Both the position numbers and the translations under genes were made by a program. A DNA stretch of 8,961 bases, taken from assembly GCA_945836785.1 (NCBI GenBank), contig CAMAMD010000050.1, forward strand, positions 1 through 8,961. Reading direction: 5' to 3'. Position 1 is the stretch's first letter; the number at the start of each line of letters is the position of its first letter. Under the pieces are notes generated by a model. That model did no database searches. It saw only the letters and a list, made by a program, of their open reading frames with translations, and was not told the DNA's origin. Shown piece after piece: positions 1 to 7,288 of this stretch. Source of the DNA: an uncultured Clostridium sp. (lineage in GTDB: Bacteria > Bacillota_A > Clostridia > Lachnospirales > Lachnospiraceae).

Positions 1-55
1 AACCCGTGACCTCCGCACTACCAATGCGACGCACTACCGACTGTGCTACAGCAGC
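1..55 (-). tRNA. tRNA-Thr (anticodon GGU), 3' part cut by the window edge
   Basis: Read on the minus strand, the cloverleaf begins with the acceptor strand GCTGCTG, then TA at positions 8-9. The D arm has stem GCAC/GTGC around a loop containing GGT. The anticodon stem is TCGCA/TGCGG with one terminal T:G wobble. The seven-base loop TTGGTAG places GGT at the anticodon, which reads ACC/ACU threonine codons. A five-base variable region (AGGTC) and the 5' half of the T arm (ACGGG, then TT) follow before the window ends. The missing part should hold the rest of the T arm, the acceptor 3' strand and CCA. A tRNA downstream of sigH is common in Lachnospiraceae, ahead of rpmG-secE-nusG. The identity is secure from the anticodon loop, but the 3' half cannot be seen. 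Confidence 0.93.
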
Positions 56-79
56 TTGTGTATTTTAAACACAGCTATG

Positions 80-108
80 ATAATACTTTATTTTAAATAT
101 AATGTCAA
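80..108 (-). promoter_or_regulatory. Near-consensus SigA-type promoter for tRNA-Thr
   Basis: On the minus strand a perfect -35 box TTGACA (108-103) is separated by exactly 17 bases from TATTAT (85-80), a 5/6 match to the -10 consensus. Transcription should start near position 73, about 18 bases before the tRNA. The short leader can form a 5-bp hairpin (TGTGT/ACACA at 57-61 and 69-73). The promoter lies just after the sigH stop codon, so the tRNA need not depend on readthrough from the upstream operon. The assignment rests only on box match and spacing. Confidence 0.8.
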
Positions 109-116
109 GGAAAACT

Positions 117-707
117 TTAACGGCTTAATTTCGCTCTGATACGCTGCAAAGCATTGTCTACAGCCTTCTCCGTTTTCCCCAGCTCAGTGGCAATATCAGA
201 GTAAGATAGACCTCTGAGATAAAGATTAAGAACCGTATTTTCCAGAGGGCTTAACTCGGATTTAATTTTCTTTTCGAGGACAGTTTGCTGTTCCCTTGCT
301 ATAATCATATTTTCAGGATTCGATATATTCTGCTCCGCCTCCAAATCATCTGCTAACACGGTTCCGTACTCATCATTTTCCGCATAAATGGAAATGTAAG
401 TATTGAGTGGTGTATGCTTCTTCCGATTAGAATTACTGATTGCTGTTTTTATCTGTCTCCTGACACACAAGGTCGCAAACGTCGCAAACGACGCCCCCTT
501 ATTCGGTTCATAGTCACGAATAGCTTTAAATAATCCAATCATGCCCTCCTGCGTCAGATCCTCCGTCTCGGCACCAATCAGATATACTGTTCGAATCTCT
601 CTTTTTACGATACTACCATATTTTTTCAGCATAAATTCCATGGCCTCCGCATCCTGGCCATGTATCAGACCGATTATCTCATTATCGGATAATGTATTAT
701 AGTCCAT
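117..707 (-). CDS. sigH: RNA polymerase sigma factor SigH
   Basis: A 196-residue sigma-70 family factor of the SigH (Spo0H) type. In spore-forming Firmicutes it directs transition-phase, competence and early sporulation genes. Region 2 is clear at about residues 49-101: EDLTQEGMIGLFKAIRDY, then a GASFATFA segment and a basic tail before an HTPL motif, which is typical of SigH. Region 4, with its helix-turn-helix for the -35 element, is at about 151-194 (LSPLENTVL, LSYSDIATELGKTEKAVDN). The ATG at 707 is preferred over an in-frame TTG at 719, because the Shine-Dalgarno GGGGAG sits just upstream of the ATG and overlaps that TTG. It is the last protein gene of the cysS operon, 28 bases after rlmB. 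The yacP-like gene found between rlmB and sigH in Bacillus is absent. No internal promoter was recognised. Confidence 0.95.
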   Translation of the reverse strand: MDYNTLSDNEIIGLIHGQDAEAMEFMLKKYGSIVKREIRTVYLIGAETEDLTQEGMIGLFKAIRDYEPNKGASFATFATLCVRRQIKTAISNSNRKKHTPLNTYISIYAENDEYGTVLADDLEAEQNISNPENMIIAREQQTVLEKKIKSELSPLENTVLNLYLRGLSYSDIATELGKTEKAVDNALQRIRAKLSR

Positions 708-735
708 GATTCTCCCCAATTATCAACAAAACCTG

Positions 736-1497
736 CTATTTGCTCATCCTCTGCCGCACAACCTCATAGGCAAGCACGCCAGCGGCAACCGATGCATTCA
801 AGGAATCAATGTTACCTTTCATCGGAATAGAAACAACATAATCACATTTTTCTTTTACAAGTCTGCTGACACCATTTCCCTCGTTTCCAATCACAAGTCC
901 CATAGAGCCGGTCAAATTACAGTCGTACATAATCTGTCCGTCCATATCCGCACATGCAAACCACATGCCACGCTCCTTAAGTTCATCTATAGTTTTCGCA
1001 ATGTTTGTGACTTTCGCAACCGGTGTATAATATATTGCACCGGCAGATGCCTTTACCACGGTTGCCGTAAGTCCTGCTGCTCTTCGTTTTGGAATAATAA
1101 CCCCATGTGCACCGCACAGATTCGCAGTACGGATAATCGCACCGAGATTATGCGGATCTTCAATCTCATCTAAAATAAATACAAATGGCGGCTCGCCCTT
1201 TTCCTCCGCAATGGCAAAGATATCATCAATATCCGCATAGGTGTAAGCAGAACAGATTGCCACAACCCCCTGATGCTTTCTGTCACCGGACATCTGATCC
1301 AGTTTTTCCTTTGCAACAAAGTTTACTATAACGTCCCGCTTCTTTGCTTCTCTTAAAATCGAGCTTATCACTCCGTCCCTGAGTCCGTCCTGCACAAACA
1401 GCTTATCCACCGTTTTACCGGCACGAAATGCCTCAAGTACCGCATTTCTGCCCTCTATTCTATGTTCATCCTCCCGGATGTCATTATTATATTCCAT
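736..1497 (-). CDS. rlmB: 23S rRNA (guanosine-2'-O-)-methyltransferase RlmB
   Basis: A SpoU/TrmH-class SAM-dependent methyltransferase of 253 residues. The family modifies a conserved 23S rRNA guanosine (G2251 in E. coli) in the peptidyl-transferase P loop. An N-terminal substrate-binding domain (about residues 11-85, starting HRIEGRNAVLEAF) precedes the catalytic trefoil-knot domain. All three SpoU motifs are present: DPHNLGAIIRTA at 114-125 with the conserved N117 and R123, GLVIGNEGNGVS at 200-211 with E206, and SIPMKGNIDSLNASVA at 223-238 with N234. Longer starts exist in frame (TTG at 1524, ATG at 1518). The ATG at 1497 has AAAGGA at proper spacing and matches the usual family N-terminus. 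It lies in the operon 56 bases after mrnC. TrmH-type tRNA methylation is a less likely alternative, given the RlmB-like N-terminal domain and the context. Confidence 0.93.
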   Translation of the reverse strand: MEYNNDIREDEHRIEGRNAVLEAFRAGKTVDKLFVQDGLRDGVISSILREAKKRDVIVNFVAKEKLDQMSGDRKHQGVVAICSAYTYADIDDIFAIAEEKGEPPFVFILDEIEDPHNLGAIIRTANLCGAHGVIIPKRRAAGLTATVVKASAGAIYYTPVAKVTNIAKTIDELKERGMWFACADMDGQIMYDCNLTGSMGLVIGNEGNGVSRLVKEKCDYVVSIPMKGNIDSLNASVAAGVLAYEVVRQRMSK

Positions 1498-1553
1498 ATA
1501 TTTCCTTTCCACCTGCATCCGCAAATAACCGTAAAATCAACAAATCAAAGCAA

Positions 1554-2042
1554 TCAGGCGTTCAGATACTTTTCAATCATTCTTCCCACAAACATCTGTA
1601 ATCTGTCAATATCGCCTTTCAGATACATATATCCGTACAATGCCTCAAGACCTGTCGCTTTCCTGTACTCTCCCATTGTGGCATTCTTCGCCTTGGAATG
1701 TGTTGTCGCATTTCTTCCGCGCTTGTATATTTCACACTCATCTTCCGACAACTCATCCAATATATCATCTATAAAGCTTGCCTGATTTACCGCTTTCACA
1801 ATATTACTTACATCCTTATGATACTTATACGTCTGCTTATTGACATGCATTACAAAATAACTTTTTACCATAAGGTCAAGTACACTGTCTCCGATATAAG
1901 CCAATGATAGCGGCGAATACTGATATGCATCCAATTTCGTTTTATCCTCGTTTCCGCTGACTTGACTTTCTATGCCGACATGTCTCAATTCGCATATCCT
2001 ATTTTCCGCATCACAGCTTGTATTCTTTACGCCCTCTTCCAT
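1554..2042 (-). CDS. mrnC: Mini-ribonuclease III (23S rRNA maturation)
   Basis: A 162-residue protein consisting of a ribonuclease III catalytic domain without the C-terminal double-stranded RNA-binding domain, as in Mini-III, which trims 23S rRNA precursor ends in Bacillus. The catalytic signature [11 protein letters not shown] (residues 47-57) carries the metal-binding D52. RGRNA at 108-112 and [16 protein letters not shown] at 126-141 carry the second acidic residue, E133. About 35 residues precede the usual Mini-III start ([10 protein letters not shown]), so the protein is longer at its N-terminus than the Bacillus form. The extension has no recognised domain. The ATG at 2042 has an AGAAGG ribosome binding site and overlaps the end of cysS by 16 bases, which suggests translational coupling. 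Position after cysS is conserved across Firmicutes. Confidence 0.92.
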   Translation of the reverse strand: MEEGVKNTSCDAENRICELRHVGIESQVSGNEDKTKLDAYQYSPLSLAYIGDSVLDLMVKSYFVMHVNKQTYKYHKDVSNIVKAVNQASFIDDILDELSEDECEIYKRGRNATTHSKAKNATMGEYRKATGLEALYGYMYLKGDIDRLQMFVGRMIEKYLNA

Positions 2043-3436
2043 CTCACGCCTTCTCTTGTATCCTCAAGTATAATTCCTTTTTCTGTCAACAGATTTCTGA
2101 TTTCGTCTGCCCGTGCAAAATTCTTTGCCTTTCTGGCATTCTGACGCTCCTGAATCAGATTTTCAATCTCCTCATCCAGTAAGCCCTGTTCCTCTTTCAC
2201 CTGAATTCCGAGTATGTCACACAATTTGCTTAAGGTATCATATACCTGCTTTGCATATGCAGCCGTGCTCTCACCCGCAACAACAGAAGTATTTGCATAC
2301 TTTACCAGCTCAAATATGGCAGAAATGGCATCCGCAGTATTTAAGTCATCCTCCATGGCATCCTCAAACTTCTTCACAAATCCCGATATTTCTTTCATCT
2401 TCTCTGTTTCTGCCTCTGTCAGGCTGCCATCTGCACCTGCACCGATAGCCTCCTCCAGCCTTGATGCTGCCGTTCTGATTCTCTCCAAGCCGTTTTTCGA
2501 TGCCTCAACCAAATCGGCAGAGAAATTAAGCGGACTTCTATAATGTGCAGAGAGCATGAAGAAACGGATTACCTGTAAATCATACTTTTCGCCAATCTCC
2601 CTGACTGTAAAGAAATTCCCGAGGGATTTGGACATCTTCTCATTATTTATCTTTAAGAAACCATTGTGCATCCAGTATCTTGAAAATTCCGTATCATTTG
2701 CAGCCTCTGACTGTGCAATCTCATTTTCATGATGCGGGAAAATCAAATCCTCTCCCCCCGCATGGATGTCAATTACATCACCAATATATTTTTTGGACAT
2801 AACGGAGCACTCCAGATGCCAGCCCGGTCTTCCTTCTCCCCACGGTGACGGCCATGCCGGCTCGCCCTCCTTCTTCGGTTTCCAGAGAACAAAATCGAGC
2901 GGATCTTCCTTCTCGTCCTCCCCCGACACAAGCAGCTCTCTGAATCCGCCTCTCAGGTCATCAATATTTTTCTTGGACAGCTTTCCATATTCGGAAAAGC
3001 TTCTTGTTCTGAAATAAACGGTTCCGTTCACTTCATATGCATGCCCCTTGTCAATCAATGTCTGCACCATTTGAATCATATCCGGTATTTCCTCTGTCGC
3101 CTTCGGATGTATCGTCGCCTCACGTACATTCAGTGACTCCATATCCTTCTTGCACTCGGCGATATAACGTTCTGATATAACCGATGCATCCACGCCCTCC
3201 TCATTGGCACGCTTGATAATCTTATCGTCCACATCCGTAAAATTGGATACATAATTTACATCATACCCCTTGTATTCCAAATACCTTCTAAGTGTATCGA
3301 ACACAATCATCGGACGTGCATTTCCGATATGAATATAGTCATATACAGTCGGTCCGCATACATATATTCCTACTTTACCCTCATGAATCGGAACAAACTC
3401 ATCTTTTCTTCTGGTTAACGTATTATAAATTTTCAT
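2027..3436 (-). CDS. cysS: Cysteinyl-tRNA synthetase
   Basis: A class I aminoacyl-tRNA synthetase of 469 residues that charges tRNA-Cys with cysteine in the cytoplasm. The HIGH-type signature is HIGN at residues 36-39, and KMSKS is complete at 267-271. The zinc site that selects cysteine is intact: C27 in [11 protein letters not shown]210 in WHLECSVMS, and H235 and E239 in [10 protein letters not shown]. The C-terminal tRNA-binding region ends in the usual [14 protein letters not shown] helix and the VRWKR tail. Its length is normal for the family. The ATG at 3436 follows a GGGAG ribosome binding site. It is the first gene of the cysS-mrnC-rlmB-sigH operon. Only 70 bases lie upstream, too little for a T-box riboswitch, so expression is probably driven by the constitutive-looking promoter just ahead of it. 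Confidence 0.97.
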   Translation of the reverse strand: MKIYNTLTRRKDEFVPIHEGKVGIYVCGPTVYDYIHIGNARPMIVFDTLRRYLEYKGYDVNYVSNFTDVDDKIIKRANEEGVDASVISERYIAECKKDMESLNVREATIHPKATEEIPDMIQMVQTLIDKGHAYEVNGTVYFRTRSFSEYGKLSKKNIDDLRGGFRELLVSGEDEKEDPLDFVLWKPKKEGEPAWPSPWGEGRPGWHLECSVMSKKYIGDVIDIHAGGEDLIFPHHENEIAQSEAANDTEFSRYWMHNGFLKINNEKMSKSLGNFFTVREIGEKYDLQVIRFFMLSAHYRSPLNFSADLVEASKNGLERIRTAASRLEEAIGAGADGSLTEAETEKMKEISGFVKKFEDAMEDDLNTADAISAIFELVKYANTSVVAGESTAAYAKQVYDTLSKLCDILGIQVKEEQGLLDEEIENLIQERQNARKAKNFARADEIRNLLTEKGIILEDTREGVRWKRA

Positions 3437-3469
3437 CTCATTCTCCCGTCACTTTCTATAATTAGTTAT

Positions 3470-3498
3470 AAAATATTCGATTCCCTTTTCTTTGTCAA
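3470..3498 (-). promoter_or_regulatory. SigA-type promoter of the cysS-mrnC-rlmB-sigH operon
   Basis: On the minus strand a perfect TTGACA (3498-3493) is followed after 17 bases by TATTTT (3475-3470), a 4/6 match to the -10 box. Start of transcription is expected near 3463, leaving a leader of roughly 27 bases before the cysS ATG. The promoter sits in the 70-base gap after the second exporter gene. No hairpin with a T tract was seen in that gap. Confidence 0.72.
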
Positions 3499-3506
3499 TA
3501 GAAAAA

Positions 3507-5264
3507 CTAGTGTGCGAACTGCGAATTATATAAATTCGTGTAAAATCCGCCCATTGCCATAAGCTCTGCATGAGAACCTTTCTCTATAATATTTCCATCC
3601 TTCATCACCAGAATGATATCTGCTTCCCGTATCGTAGACAGACGATGTGCCACAATAAAACTGGTTCTGCCCTCCATCATTCGGTTAAATGCTTTCTGAA
3701 TGCGAATCTCCGTCCGGGTATCTATAGAAGAAGTTGCCTCATCCAAAATCAACATAGGTGGCAAAATGAGCATAACTCTCGTAATACACAAAAGCTGTTT
3801 CTGTCCCTGTGACAGATTCCCGCCGTCCTCCGTGATTATCGTATCATACCCCTGTGGCAGACGTTTGATAAAGCTGTGTGCATGTGCCAGCTTTGCTGCC
3901 TCAATAATTTCTTCATCCGTTGCATCCGGCTTACCATAGGCAATATTTTCTTTAATTGTTCCTGTCTTCAACCATGTTTCCTGCAATACCATTCCATAAT
4001 TACTTCGCAGGCTGTCTCTGGTGAGCTTACGGATATCTGTGTCATCCACACTGATACTGCCACTGTTCACATCATAAAACCGCATCAGCAAATTAATAAG
4101 CGTACTCTTTCCGCACCCTGTCGGCCCAACAATTGCGACGCGCATCCCGGGCTCTACATGCAGATTCAAATCTGTAATTAAAGTCTTTTCCGGAACATAA
4201 GAGAAATCGACATGCTCAATATCTATTTTTCCGGTTGCCTCCGCAAGCACCTTGACATCCTCCGGTTCAGCTGTCTGAGGCTCCTCATCAATCAGCTCAA
4301 ACACTCTGCCCGCACATGCAATTGCATTTTGCAGCTCGGTAATTACATTTGATATCTCATTAAATGGTTTTGTATACTGATTTGCATAGCTTAAAAAACA
4401 GGTCAGCTGACCGATTGTTATTCGGCCGGCTATCGCCGATAACGCACCGATGATTCCCACTGCCGTATACACCAGACTGTTCACAAACCTGGTCGCCGGG
4501 TTTGTGATAGAAGAATAAAAGGTTGCATTCATGCTGTCCTTTTCCAGCTTGTCATTGATATCTGTAAAACGTGCAAGTGCATCATCCTCATAACCAAATG
4601 CCTGCACGATTTTCTGCTGCCCGATCATCTCATCCACCAGAGAGGTAAGCTCTCCCCTCGTCTCCGACTGGCTTCTGAACAATTTATATGTTCTCTTTGC
4701 AATAAAGGATGCCACAAACAAAGATATCGGTGTGAGTACAACCACAACAATCGCAATCGACACATTAATGTAAAGCATAAAACCAAGTGTTCCCAATATC
4801 GTCGTCACACCGGTAAAAAGCTGTGTGAATCCCATGAGCAATCCATCTGCAAACTGATCGATATCCGCAACGATTCTGCTGACAATATCACCATGCTGAT
4901 GTGAATCAATATAAGATAATGGCAGCTCTTCCAGATGATGAAAGGCTTCAATACGGATATCTTTCACAACCGAGTAGGTGATATGATTATTTATAATATT
5001 CATCAGCCACTGGGATACAACCGTGATTGCAACCACAATCATAAACCGGATTATAATTTCTCTGATTCCGACAAAATCAACCTGTCCCGGCTCAACAATC
5101 AAATCAATCGCATTTCCTGTGAGAATCGGTGCATATAACGTAGATGCCACCGACACTGCCGCACAGAGGAAAGACAGGATTACTAGAAAGCTGTATTTTT
5201 TGATATGTTTCAACACACGCCGAAGAATCCCGGCATTTCCTGTTTTTGTTTTCTTACTCTGCAT
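3507..5264 (-). CDS. ABC exporter half-transporter with canonical ATP site (fused TM-NBD)
   Basis: A 585-residue type IV ABC exporter subunit. A hydrophobic membrane domain with about six segments (roughly residues 22-325) is fused to a nucleotide-binding domain. The latter contains Walker A GPTGCGKS (380-387), the Q loop with Q428, a modified signature LSQGQ (484-488), Walker B MLILDE (504-509) with catalytic E509, and the switch histidine H540 in VAHRLST. The gene follows the first exporter gene and overlaps its end by 11 bases. The ATG at 5264 has GAGGAGG nine bases upstream, which decides it against the longer in-frame starts up to 5369 that lie inside the neighbour's coding sequence. Its canonical catalytic residues and altered signature are what is expected of the active partner in a heterodimer of the TM287/288, BmrCD or LmrCD type. 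The substrate (drug, lipid or peptide) cannot be told from sequence. Confidence 0.93.
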   Translation of the reverse strand: MQSKKTKTGNAGILRRVLKHIKKYSFLVILSFLCAAVSVASTLYAPILTGNAIDLIVEPGQVDFVGIREIIIRFMIVVAITVVSQWLMNIINNHITYSVVKDIRIEAFHHLEELPLSYIDSHQHGDIVSRIVADIDQFADGLLMGFTQLFTGVTTILGTLGFMLYINVSIAIVVVVLTPISLFVASFIAKRTYKLFRSQSETRGELTSLVDEMIGQQKIVQAFGYEDDALARFTDINDKLEKDSMNATFYSSITNPATRFVNSLVYTAVGIIGALSAIAGRITIGQLTCFLSYANQYTKPFNEISNVITELQNAIACAGRVFELIDEEPQTAEPEDVKVLAEATGKIDIEHVDFSYVPEKTLITDLNLHVEPGMRVAIVGPTGCGKSTLINLLMRFYDVNSGSISVDDTDIRKLTRDSLRSNYGMVLQETWLKTGTIKENIAYGKPDATDEEIIEAAKLAHAHSFIKRLPQGYDTIITEDGGNLSQGQKQLLCITRVMLILPPMLILDEATSSIDTRTEIRIQKAFNRMMEGRTSFIVAHRLSTIREADIILVMKDGNIIEKGSHAELMAMGGFYTNLYNSQFAH

Positions 5265-7005
5265 CACGGTTCGCCTCCTCCCTGTTCTGTGATGAATAAA
5301 TCTCTCGATAAACCTCACAATCAGCAAGCAGTTCATCATGTGTTCCGACTCCGGCAACCTTGCCATCATCTAAGACCACGATCTGATCTGCATACATAAT
5401 GGATGAGGAACGCTGCGACACGATAAATACCGTCGTGTTGTCCGTCTTTTCCTTAATTGCCTTTCTCAATGCCGCATCCGTGGCATAGTCAAGTGCGGAA
5501 GAACTGTCATCCAGAATCAGAATCTCCGGTTTCTTCACCAGTGCACGCGCTATTGTAAGCCTCTGTTTCTGACCGCCTGAAAGATTTTTTGCACCCTGAT
5601 TCAACCGAAAAGCGATGCCGCCCTCCTTCTCCGCAACAAAATCCTTTGCCTGTGCGATTTCGAGTGCACTATCTATTTCTTCCCGGGTAGCATCCGCCTT
5701 TCCCCAGCGCATATTATCTTCAATACTTCCTGTAAACAGCACCGCCTTCTGCGGAACCACACCGATTTTATTGATTAACTGCTCTTTTGGATACATTTTC
5801 ACATCCACACCGTCAATCAGAATCTGCCCCTCCGTACAATCATAAAAACGAGGAATCAGATTGACCAGCGAGGATTTTCCCGAACCTGTACCTCCTATAA
5901 TACCAATGGTTTCTCCCGGTGCCACGGTTAGGTTTACCCCCTCTATAGAGGACTCCTTCGCATTATGATAGGTCAGCCCCGCATTCACAAACTGCACCTT
6001 CGGCACAATAACCTTCCCATCATCGGACTTCTTTTCCACCGCATCTTTACAGTATACCTGTGTGCTGTTTGTCTCAAATACACTGCTGATACGATTGGCA
6101 CAGGCAACAGCCTTCGTCTCCGTAATAATCAAATTTGCCAGCTTGATTAACTCCACAAGAATCTGCGACATATAATTCACGAGGGCATAGACCTCACCCT
6201 GTTTTAAAATTCCCAGTTCTACTCTCTCTCCGCCTTTCCAGATAAGCGCCGCAATAGACAGATTTACCACTGCATAGGTAAGCGGATTTAAAAATGAAGA
6301 TATCTTACCGACAAAGATTTGCCCTTTTGTTAAATCCTCCGTCACAGCATGGAATTCTTCTTTTTCCTGTTTCTCCTGATTAAATGCACGGATTACTCTC
6401 ACACCGGACAGATTTTCCCTTGTCTTTAATAGCACTGTGTCCAGCTTGCCCTGTACCTTTTTATAAAGGGGTATCGAAATCAACATGATACCAAACACAA
6501 TGACAATCAAAACCGGCAACGTCACAAGAAATACCTTCGCCGCCTCCACATCTACTGTAAACGCCATGATTGTTGCGCCAAAGACAATAAACGGAGACCG
6601 CATAAAAAGCCGAAGAAACATATTGACGCCTGTCTGCACCTGATTGACATCACTCGTCATACGCGTAATCAAAGTAGAGCTTCCAATCTGGTCAATTTCC
6701 GTATAGGAAAGTGTCTCAATATGTCTGAACAAATCATACCGAAGCTCCTTTCCAAAGCCCATTGCCGTCTTTGCAGAAAAATACTGTGCTGTAATCGAAC
6801 AAACCAGCCCAATTATACCAAGGGCAATCATAAGCAGTGCCATCTTGTAAATATAAGGCTTATCATTATTTTTTATACCATTATCAATGATAGCCGCCAT
6901 AACAAGGGGAACCAGTAATTCAAAGCTGGCCTCCAGCATTTTGAAAAGCGGTGCCAGAATCGCTTTTATTTTATAATGTTTAAAATATTTCATCAGGTTT
7001 TTCAT
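5254..7005 (-). CDS. ABC exporter half-transporter with degenerate ATP site (fused TM-NBD)
   Basis: A 583-residue fused membrane and ATPase protein. The membrane domain covers about residues 15-305. The nucleotide-binding domain has Walker A GGTGSGKS (371-378), Q419 in VVPQK, a standard signature LSGGQ (475-479) and Walker B ILILDD (495-500). Two catalytic positions are replaced: the general-base glutamate is D500, and the switch histidine is Q531 (FIVSQRSS). Both changes are known in the non-hydrolysing site of heterodimeric exporters such as TM287. The standard LSGGQ would complete the active site of its partner. The ATG at 7005 has AGAGGA seven bases upstream. The frame stays open upstream to 7140, with another ATG at 7101, but the preferred start gives the usual family N-terminus (MKNLMKYFKHYK). 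It is the first gene of a two-gene operon. The substrate is unknown. Confidence 0.93.
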   Translation of the reverse strand: MKNLMKYFKHYKIKAILAPLFKMLEASFELLVPLVMAAIIDNGIKNNDKPYIYKMALLMIALGIIGLVCSITAQYFSAKTAMGFGKELRYDLFRHIETLSYTEIDQIGSSTLITRMTSDVNQVQTGVNMFLRLFMRSPFIVFGATIMAFTVDVEAAKVFLVTLPVLIVIVFGIMLISIPLYKKVQGKLDTVLLKTRENLSGVRVIRAFNQEKQEKEEFHAVTEDLTKGQIFVGKISSFLNPLTYAVVNLSIAALIWKGGERVELGILKQGEVYALVNYMSQILVELIKLANLIITETKAVACANRISSVFETNSTQVYCKDAVEKKSDDGKVIVPKVQFVNAGLTYHNAKESSIEGVNLTVAPGETIGIIGGTGSGKSSLVNLIPRFYDCTEGQILIDGVDVKMYPKEQLINKIGVVPQKAVLFTGSIEDNMRWGKADATREEIDSALEIAQAKDFVAEKEGGIAFRLNQGAKNLSGGQKQRLTIARALVKKPEILILDDSSSALDYATDAALRKAIKEKTDNTTVFIVSQRSSSIMYADQIVVLDDGKVAGVGTHDELLADCEVYREIYSSQNREEANRDAE

Positions 7006-7030
7006 AATTATTCCTCTCTGCCTATAAACT

Positions 7031-7058
7031 GCATGTCGCATGTCAGTATTCTCATGTC
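7031..7058 (-). repeat. Short tandem heptamers (GACATG series) in the exporter leader
   Basis: On the minus strand GACATGA (7058-7052), one unrelated heptamer, then GACATGC twice in direct succession (7044-7038 and 7037-7031). All three GACATG copies lie in register with a 7-base period. They sit between the predicted transcription start and the ribosome binding site of the first exporter gene. They may bind a regulator or may be chance. No known operator is recognised. Confidence 0.45.
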
Positions 7059-7091
7059 CTTGATGGCCGATTGTAAATTTTAGGAAAGATA

Positions 7092-7105
7092 TATTGACCA
7101 TTGAC
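7092..7105 (-). repeat. Tandem heptamer GTCAATG/GTCAATA near the exporter transcription start
   Basis: Two adjacent heptamers on the minus strand differing only at the last base, about 11-24 bases downstream of the expected transcription start of the exporter operon. They are placed where a repressor could act. No family-specific operator is recognised. Confidence 0.4.
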
Positions 7106-7122
7106 ACATATTCCCTTATGAT

Positions 7123-7150
7123 ATTATAAACAATAAACATATTTTTTCAA
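7123..7150 (-). promoter_or_regulatory. SigA-type promoter of the ABC exporter operon
   Basis: On the minus strand TTGAAA (7150-7145, 5/6 match) and a perfect TATAAT (7128-7123) are separated by 16 bases. Expected start of transcription is near 7116, giving an unusually long leader of about 110 bases before the first exporter ATG. Its distance from the divergent promoter at 7215-7243 is small, so the two could share regulation. Confidence 0.72.
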
Positions 7151-7214
7151 GCGATTGGGGATATTTTCAACTGAAATCATCCGGTTCGCTACTTATTGTT
7201 TTCAACAACACAGG

Positions 7215-7243
7215 TTGCAAACGAAATATCAATAAAATAATAT
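7215..7243 (+). promoter_or_regulatory. SigA-type promoter of the DUF1292 gene
   Basis: TTGCAA (7215-7220, 5/6 match to TTGACA allowing one change in the centre) and TAATAT (7238-7243, 4/6 match) are separated by exactly 17 bases. Start of transcription would be near 7250, about 39 bases before the ATG. The -10 box overlaps an inverted repeat. Confidence 0.6.
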
Positions 7244-7247
7244 TGAT
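7228..7247. repeat. Perfect 7-bp inverted repeat over the -10 box
   Basis: ATCAATA (7228-7234) and TATTGAT (7241-7247) form a perfect inverted repeat with a six-base spacer (AAATAA). The right half overlaps the predicted -10 box of the DUF1292 promoter, a typical place for a dimeric repressor site. The sequence is AT-rich, so a chance match is possible. No regulator gene is nearby. Confidence 0.45.
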
Positions 7248-7288
7248 GATTTCAGACAAAAATTTATATGAAAGGGTAAGGAAATCAT

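Noticed and set aside
706..1173. Plus-strand open frame of 155 codons opposite rlmB
   Set aside because: It lies entirely over rlmB, which has all family motifs. The translation is low in plausibility (many Cys, Asn, His) and has no recognisable domain.
1498..1553. Separate promoter or terminator between mrnC and rlmB
   Set aside because: No box pair with correct spacing and no stem-loop with a T tract was seen in these 56 bases.
2113..2543. Overlapping plus-strand open frames opposite cysS
   Set aside because: They are antisense to conserved cysS coding sequence, with Pro/Ser/His-rich shadow translations and no ribosome binding site.
3437..3506. Possible T-box riboswitch upstream of cysS
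   Set aside because: The gap is only 70 bases and the predicted leader about 27 bases. There is no specifier loop, T-box sequence or terminator stem.
3507..3560. Repeat TTCGCAG/TTCGCAC at the end of the second exporter gene as a terminator
   Set aside because: The two units are direct, not inverted, so they cannot form a hairpin. They lie in coding sequence.
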